From NCBI GenBank assembly GCA_934792465.1, contig CAKVOK010000085.1, positions 1-8,188 on the forward strand: a stretch of DNA of 8,188 nt, written 5' to 3'. Source of the DNA: an uncultured Clostridia bacterium. GTDB taxonomy: Bacteria; Bacillota; Clostridia; RUG12999. A program made the translations under genes and the position numbers. Positions within the stretch are counted from its first letter, which is position 1. The number at the start of each line of letters is the position of its first letter. A model generated the notes under the pieces. That model was not told the origin of the DNA and made no database searches. It saw nothing but the letters and a program-made list of their open reading frames with translations. Of this stretch, positions 4,652-8,188 are shown piece by piece.

Positions 4652-6391
4652 TTATTCGGTTTTGCGCAGCGGGCCGAATCCGGCAACCTCAACGCACAGC
4701 TGACCTTTGTCCGTCAACATAAAATCGGCAAATTTTCTCGCCGGAGAATCCTTTGGCTCATCTTTTCTGAATACGACATACGTGTTGTTTGAAAGCGGAT
4801 ATTCGCCGCTCGCAATGGTTTCGTCGTTCGGCGCAACGCCGTCTATTTTCAGGAGCTTCAGCCTATCAAAGGTATTATAAAAAGCGTTCATGTTGTTGAA
4901 ATAATAATATATGCTGTAGCCCAGTCCGTAGCCTTTCGGATTTTCCGTCATGCAGTCCATAACGTCCGTTAAAACATTCGACATTGTGACAGATGTGGTT
5001 TCTTTTCTGATTTTCTCGTTTATATCCTTGCCGTGCAGGAAATGGCGCTGCATTTGTGCGTGGCTGCCGCTGTCGTAGTTCCTCGCATAAGGGTAAAGAG
5101 CAGCGTCCGGTCCTCCCAACTCTTCCCAGTTCGCATATTTATTATCTACATATATATTAGTTATCTGCTCCTGCGTCAGATTTTCAATGCTGTTTTCCTT
5201 GTTCGTGAAAAATATCATGGCATCATACGCTATCGGAACAAGCTCAAGCTCAACGTTATTTTCTTTTGCCAAATCGAGTATTTCCTGTGCCGGATACACC
5301 GAAGCTATGATAACGTCGTTTTCGCCGTTTATGAGCTTTTCGTATGAAGCGTAGCTTTTGCTGTGCTTTTTGGGCTTTTCTTTGTGTTCGTAGCCGTTGT
5401 AAAACAGACAGCTGTAAACCGCTTCCGTAAACGGATATGTTGAGGTCGAACCGTCTATTACCGGCATTTTCTTGTCAAATCCAAGCTCAATTGCGGTCTG
5501 TGAAGGATATATCTGAAAATAATCGCATATTTTGTCCGCCATTTCAGCAGTTTCAAATCTTGTTATGTCCTTAGACGGTCTTAAATATCCCACATTGACA
5601 GGTGTGCCCACAGGGTCGATTTCGCCCGTATCTTCATGATCGCACGGAGTGGATGTGCCTATAAGCTTGTAGGCGCTCAAGGCGTACGCCGAAACGTCCG
5701 CATAATCTTTCACATATCCGTCGCGGCTCAAATCCTCCGCAGTCACGTTCTGCGGCTCGTTTTTGAGCCCTGCCGCCAATACGGCACGTGCCGCCATGAT
5801 AACCATTTCTTCTCTTGTCACGTTTCTTTCGGGTTCGAAGTTTTTCTCGCCCGTACCTTTTATAATACCCATATCACGTGCTTTTTTCACGACAGGGGCA
5901 CACCACATATCCGCCGGTACGTCGTCAAATCCGCTGTCTGCCGACTTGCTTTCGTCAACGCCTATGATTCGCATGGTTATTGCGACGGCCTCCGCACGTG
6001 TTATATTATCGAAAGGGTTCGCATTGTTGTTCTCGTCACCGAAAATAATTCCCCGCTGCGCAAGCTTCTTCATCATGTAATATTCGTATTCGTCGGTTTC
6101 GTCCGCAAAAACGGCTTTATCCGCAAAGTATACCTCGGTTTTCCGGTTCTCGTTTTCTTTCGGCACTGTTCCCCATACGTATCCGTCATAATATGCACAC
6201 AGCGCAATCGGCTTTTTGTCGTCCGCATAGCGGAGCATGATAGAGCTGTATTTCTGATAATTCTCGTGCAGTATCTTGTCGCCGTCCGGGAACGGTACTT
6301 TTATCTGCACGAAAGTTTCTTCCTCGGCATATGCGGAAAAAGACACCGCCAGAAATGCCGCAAGCGTCAGGTTCAATAATTTTTTTAACAT
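4652..6391 (-). CDS. Secreted SLH-domain protein with PstS-like substrate-binding domain
   Basis: This 579-residue protein is predicted to be exported and held on the cell wall. A signal peptide (1-22: KK, hydrophobic core, AYA cut before EEE) leads into about 70 residues of unassigned sequence. Three SLH repeats follow, at about 93-144 (NPFDNITRAEAVAITMRIIG), 155-204 (FDDVPADMWC...VTREEMVIMAARAV) and 229-290, the last with an insert holding C250. SLH repeats usually bind pyruvylated wall polymer. Residues about 308-575 match PstS-type periplasmic-binding folds: IDGSTSTYPF (312-320), NDVIIAS (358-364), NLTQEQITNIY (404-414), NWEELGG (421-427) and R437-NYDSGS (438-443), the family's anion loop. 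Ligand is probably phosphate or a similar oxyanion, unproven. No permease or ATPase genes adjoin it. AAGGGGG precedes the ATG by seven bases. Confidence 0.88.
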   Translation of the reverse strand: MLKKLLNLTLAAFLAVSFSAYAEEETFVQIKVPFPDGDKILHENYQKYSSIMLRYADDKKPIALCAYYDGYVWGTVPKENENRKTEVYFADKAVFADETDEYEYYMMKKLAQRGIIFGDENNNANPFDNITRAEAVAITMRIIGVDESKSADSGFDDVPADMWCAPVVKKARDMGIIKGTGEKNFEPERNVTREEMVIMAARAVLAAGLKNEPQNVTAEDLSRDGYVKDYADVSAYALSAYKLIGTSTPCDHEDTGEIDPVGTPVNVGYLRPSKDITRFETAEMADKICDYFQIYPSQTAIELGFDKKMPVIDGSTSTYPFTEAVYSCLFYNGYEHKEKPKKHSKSYASYEKLINGENDVIIASVYPAQEILDLAKENNVELELVPIAYDAMIFFTNKENSIENLTQEQITNIYVDNKYANWEELGGPDAALYPYARNYDSGSHAQMQRHFLHGKDINEKIRKETTSVTMSNVLTDVMDCMTENPKGYGLGYSIYYYFNNMNAFYNTFDRLKLLKIDGVAPNDETIASGEYPLSNNTYVVFRKDEPKDSPARKFADFMLTDKGQLCVEVAGFGPLRKTE

Positions 6392-6426
6392 ATGTTTTCC
6401 CCCTTTTTTGTGTTGTTTATACTTGT

Positions 6427-6455
6427 ATTATACAGGATTTTCATATACTTGTCAA
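6427..6455 (-). promoter_or_regulatory. Perfect sigma-A promoter for the SLH/PstS-like gene
   Basis: Minus-strand TTGACA (6450-6455), a 17-nt spacer and TATAAT (6427-6432). The predicted start near 6420 gives a leader of about 28 nt with the AAGGGGG ribosome site. No Pho-type operator is evident. Confidence 0.9.
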
Positions 6456-6502
6456 TAGTTTTTTCGAAATGATGAAAAATAAGACGAAAATACACTTTAG
6501 AG

Positions 6503-6997
6503 TTATATATTGTCTAAAACATTTACAACGGAAATTCCTTTTCTCTTTGCGTAATCAACCGTGTTTTTTGTGCCGGAAGGCTCGCCGTTAAAAACCGCTG
6601 TAACAAGACTTGACCTGTCTGCCATAAATTCATTTCGCTTTTGGTAACAGCCTCTGTAATAATTTTCGCTGACAATCTTAACAAAATCAGCTTTCTTAAT
6701 TATATTTTTGTATTTTAGTTTTTCGTATATACTTCGCCGATTTTCAAATCCGGGATGCGGAACGGCACATATTAAATGAAGATTGTCGTTGCGTTTCCGC
6801 TTTTTGAGTACGATTTCCGCCGCCCATATGTCCGTTCCTTGCGCCATGCCGGTTATAAATGTTACGTAGCCTTTGGCTATTGCGTCGTCAATGGCTTTTT
6901 CCAAAAGGCACTTGATTTTTCGTTTTGAATGGTTAAGCTTCTGCGGTCTGTGTCCCGTAAAGCAACATCTGTGCTGTTTCATTTCTTCTTTAATCAT
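6503..6997 (-). CDS. SLOG-family (DUF1273/YpsA-like) nucleotide-binding protein
   Basis: This 164-residue Rossmann-like protein belongs to the SLOG superfamily, whose members are thought to bind nucleotides or nucleotide-derived ligands; its role here is unknown. Motifs in order: CCFTGHRPQKL (11-21), FITGMAQGTDIWAAE (47-61), AVPHPGFE (78-85) and RNEFMADRSSLVTAVFNGEP (121-140) followed by SGTKNTVDYAKRKG. The open frame extends 16 codons further to a TTG at 7045, but the ATG at 6997 follows a near-complete anti-Shine-Dalgarno match (AAGGAGGTGAT) and the extension is lysine-rich and unlike the family. Length is slightly below B. subtilis YpsA. It is divergent from the XRE gene trio, with 115 nt between them. 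No hairpin terminator is seen after its stop; the SLH gene has its own promoter there. Confidence 0.88.
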   Translation of the reverse strand: MIKEEMKQHRCCFTGHRPQKLNHSKRKIKCLLEKAIDDAIAKGYVTFITGMAQGTDIWAAEIVLKKRKRNDNLHLICAVPHPGFENRRSIYEKLKYKNIIKKADFVKIVSENYYRGCYQKRNEFMADRSSLVTAVFNGEPSGTKNTVDYAKRKGISVVNVLDNI

Positions 6998-7001
6998 TAA
7001 A

Positions 7002-7012
7002 ATCACCTCCTT
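7002..7012 (-). promoter_or_regulatory. Very strong ribosome binding site that fixes the SLOG start
   Basis: AAGGAGGTGAT matches the 16S rRNA 3' end over 11 bases and lies just before the ATG at 6997. A TATAAT at 7017-7022 is too close to this site to be a normal -10 box, so the SLOG promoter is left uncalled. Confidence 0.85.
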
Positions 7013-7047
7013 ATTTATTATAACAAATTTTTTCAAATTACGCAAGC

Positions 7048-7057
7048 GCGTATACGC
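7048..7057. promoter_or_regulatory. Palindrome in the SLOG/XRE divergent intergenic region, candidate operator
   Basis: gcgtatacgc is a perfect 10-bp palindrome, GC-rich within an otherwise very AT-rich 115-nt region; a further acgc half-site lies at 7040-7043. Its place between a SLOG gene and HTH genes suggests binding by one of the XRE proteins. This is inferred from position only. Confidence 0.4.
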
Positions 7058-7112
7058 ATAAAAGTAAAAAGTTATAAAATAATATTAAAATAAAATATAC
7101 GGAAGTGAAAGT

Positions 7113-7355
7113 ATGGGAATAAAAAATGCGGTGGTTATGCGCATTAAAGAATTATGCAAAGAAAAAGGAATTAAATTCAATACACTTGCGACCGAATCGG
7201 GAGTTACTCCCTCCACGGTATACAGCCTGCTTGACGAAAGCAGAAAAGATGTCGGAATACTTGTCTTGAAAAAGCTGTGTGACGGCATGGGCATTTCAAT
7301 TACGGATTTTTTCGATTCCGATATATTCAGGAATTTGGAACAGGAAATCAGATAA
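7113..7355 (+). CDS. XRE-type helix-turn-helix regulator, tandem copy 1
   Basis: This 80-residue protein is almost entirely a Cro/C1-type DNA-binding domain. Residues 8-20 form helix 1 (VMRIKELCKEKGI), 23-41 the helix-turn-helix (NTLATESGVTPSTVYSLLD), and 49-68 the closing helices with LKKLCDGMGISITDFFD. No effector domain is present. GGAAG lies seven bases before the ATG. It shares 44 of 80 residues with the next gene without gaps; differences cluster in the second half of the recognition helix and the following loop (36-51), which would change DNA specificity. It opens a three-gene plus-strand cluster with 15-nt gaps. The promoter region is AT-rich with no clear -35 box. Confidence 0.88.
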   Translation: MGIKNAVVMRIKELCKEKGIKFNTLATESGVTPSTVYSLLDESRKDVGILVLKKLCDGMGISITDFFDSDIFRNLEQEIR

Positions 7356-7370
7356 AGGGTGGATTATACA

Positions 7371-7613
7371 ATGGACACATATCAAGCGGTGAAAAACCGT
7401 ATATCGGCGCTGTGCGGAGAAAAAGGCATAACGATAAACAAGCTGGCTACGGAATCGGGAATTGCCCCGTCCACAATAAAGAATATATTATACGGAAAAA
7501 GCGTAAATCCGAGGATTGTCACGCTGAAAAAGCTGTGCGACGGCATGGATATTTCGCTGACGGACTTTTTCGATACAAAAGAATTTTCCGAGCTTGAACA
7601 GGAAATTAAGTGA
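7371..7613 (+). CDS. XRE-type helix-turn-helix regulator, tandem copy 2
   Basis: This is an 80-residue Cro/C1-type DNA-binding protein and tandem paralogue of the preceding gene (44 of 80 identical). Shared blocks are LATESG (25-30), PST (33-35), LKKLCDGM (52-59), TDFFD (64-68) and LEQEI (75-79). Recognition-helix residues differ (IKNILYGK against VYSLLDES). A GTG four codons upstream keeps the frame open, but it overlaps the ribosome site. The ATG at 7371 has AAAGGGTGG eight bases upstream and gives exactly the same length as copy 1, so it is preferred. It begins 15 nt after copy 1 and is followed 15 nt later by the third HTH gene, consistent with one transcript. Confidence 0.87.
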   Translation: MDTYQAVKNRISALCGEKGITINKLATESGIAPSTIKNILYGKSVNPRIVTLKKLCDGMDISLTDFFDTKEFSELEQEIK

Positions 7614-7628
7614 CGCCGAGGTGCTTTT

Positions 7629-7877
7629 ATGGAACAAAAAATAAGACGTGACCGCTGCATGGGCGATAATCTCAGAAAGCTTAGGTTTAATTATGATATA
7701 TCACAGGAAAAACTGTGTGCGGAGCTTCAGCTTCGTGGGTGCGACATCGGCAGAAGTACGTATGCAAAATATGAAGCCGGTCTGCTGAATATCCGTGCAA
7801 GCGTGATTATAGAGCTGCGAAAAATCTATAACTGCACATACGATGATTTTTTTGAAGGACTTGATGTTACCGATTGA
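7629..7877 (+). CDS. XRE-type helix-turn-helix regulator, third gene, different subfamily
   Basis: This 82-residue protein has a Cro/C1-like fold: MGDNLRKLRFNYDISQEKLCAELQLRG (11-37) and RSTYAKYEAGLLNIRASVIIELRKIY (42-67), ending in CTYDDFFEGL (69-78). The recognition region (DIGRSTYAKYEAG) and the YDDFF ending are typical of small Firmicutes XRE proteins. It is clearly diverged from the two tandem paralogues before it and is not a third copy of them. GAGGTG lies five bases before the ATG at 7629. It is the last gene of the cluster; 12 nt later the heptad inverted repeat begins. The target is unknown. Confidence 0.87.
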   Translation: MEQKIRRDRCMGDNLRKLRFNYDISQEKLCAELQLRGCDIGRSTYAKYEAGLLNIRASVIIELRKIYNCTYDDFFEGLDVTD

Positions 7878-7888
7878 AAGGTTTTATA

Positions 7889-7953
7889 TTAATTAGGAAT
7901 TAGGAATTAGGAATTAATAACTTCTAACTTCTAATTCCTAATTCCTAATTAAA
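7889..7953. repeat. Heptanucleotide repeat array forming a perfect 22-bp inverted repeat
   Basis: From 7891 to 7953 the sequence divides into nine 7-nt units: aattagg three times, aattaat, aacttct twice, aattcct twice, and aattaaa. Because aattcct is a rotation of the complement of aattagg, arms 7889-7910 and 7931-7952 are perfectly complementary (22 of 22) around a 20-nt loop that keeps the 7-nt phase. It follows the XRE cluster and could act as a transcript-end structure. Similar heptad repeats are known as intergenic short tandem repeats in other bacteria. Confidence 0.9.
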
Positions 7954-7977
7954 AAAGGCAAACGCTGCATTGCCTTT
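7954..7977 (-). terminator. Rho-independent terminator facing left
   Basis: An 8-bp stem (aaaggcaa / ttgccttt, 8-nt loop) is followed, on the minus strand, by further T residues (6 T in all from the stem end). On the plus strand there is no U run of that kind, so it best serves a transcript coming from the right. No minus-strand gene is visible between here and the window end. Confidence 0.6.
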
Positions 7978-8098
7978 CAAAGCGGAGTTTTTATATGTAA
8001 GAATCAACCTCGATATACAATAATGCACAAGACGTTGCGAAAATAAATGTAAAAAGTTATACAAAAGGCACAAAAAGAAAAAATATGCGGAAAAAAGC
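7978..8098. other. Intergenic stretch with no gene found
   Basis: AT-rich and purine-biased on the plus strand, with no ORF carrying a ribosome site. The 13-mer gtaaaaagttata (8049-8061) also occurs at 7064-7076 before the XRE cluster; the match is low-complexity. Confidence 0.5.
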
Positions 8099-8127
8099 TT
8101 GACAGAGAGGAAAAAAAGTGATATAAT
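8099..8127 (+). promoter_or_regulatory. Perfect sigma-A promoter firing out of the window
   Basis: TTGACA (8099-8104), a 17-nt spacer and TATAAT (8122-8127), all consensus. Transcription should start near 8134 and read rightwards into a gene or RNA that begins at the window edge. Confidence 0.9.
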
Positions 8128-8133
8128 GGTAAA

Positions 8134-8188
8134 GCTGTCACGGAGGAAACGTGAGCCGAGTAAAAAGATTTTGAAAAAATCGAAAAAA
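8134..8188 (+). other. Start of an unidentified transcript: structured leader or RNA gene, truncated
   Basis: About 55 nt of predicted transcript are visible. A hairpin, tcacg-gaggaaa-cgtga (8138-8154), puts GGAGG in its loop; gatttt-gaa-aaaatc follows (8167-8181). A GTG at 8151 after the GGAGG would encode only seven residues before a TGA, so either a short leader peptide or a non-coding leader is possible. No known riboswitch core could be recognised in this fragment. Confidence 0.45.

Noticed and set aside
5636..6379. 247-residue open frame on the plus strand
   Set aside because: It is antisense to the SLH/PstS-like gene, which has a signal peptide, known domains, promoter and ribosome site; the plus frame has none and shows no recognisable domain.
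7017..7039. TATAAT before the SLOG gene with a TTGAAA nearby as a promoter
   Set aside because: The spacing between the hexamers is only 8 nt. A weaker TTGCGT at 17 nt exists, but the -10 would place the start inside the ribosome site.
7064..8061. 13-mer gtaaaaagttata shared by 7064-7076 and 8049-8061 as a common regulatory site
   Set aside because: The match is A/T-rich and low-complexity, lies at different distances from start signals, and could be chance.

Overview
The window looks like chromosomal DNA of a low-to-moderate GC Gram-positive anaerobe, most likely a gut-type member of the Clostridia. Pointers are a B12-binding/radical SAM protein with a DUF4080-like tail, an S-layer-homology (SLH) surface protein, strong AGGAGG-type ribosome sites and several perfect TTGACA-N17-TATAAT promoters. 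Species cannot be told from the sequence alone.

Region 1 (1-1495) is repeat and mobile DNA. An intact IS30-family element (30-1112, minus-strand transposase) sits inside one copy of a 70-bp intergenic repeat (here called R). A second, uninterrupted copy of R (1408-1477) gives the empty site, so the insertion and a 3-bp CCC target duplication can be read directly. Between the two R copies lies an ordered array (1181-1403): four direct copies of agctaaatt, a 73-nt centre, then four inverted copies. The gaps between copies are almost all filled exactly by small perfect hairpins with different stems. Folded, this would be a ladder of four-way junctions. It is the most unusual object in the window.

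Region 2 (1491-4169, minus strand) is a compact housekeeping operon. From a perfect promoter it reads a YfbR-like HD 5'-nucleotidase, then tadA (tRNA adenosine deaminase), then a B12-binding/radical SAM DUF4080 protein. The genes overlap by 11 and 4 nt. The promoter lies over the longest possible YfbR start and so fixes the true start at 4103.

Region 3 (4354-6455, minus strand) holds a secreted protein with three SLH repeats fused to a PstS-like substrate-binding domain, driven by its own perfect promoter. A 44-residue Asn/Gln-rich small ORF and a long hairpin that pairs fully only in the minus-strand transcript follow it.

Region 4 (6503-8188) has a SLOG/DUF1273 gene on the minus strand, divergent from three consecutive plus-strand XRE-type helix-turn-helix genes. 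The first two are 80-residue tandem paralogues (44/80 identical). A heptanucleotide repeat with a perfect 22-bp inverted repeat follows, then a terminator facing left, and finally a perfect promoter firing rightward out of the window into a leader or gene that is cut off.
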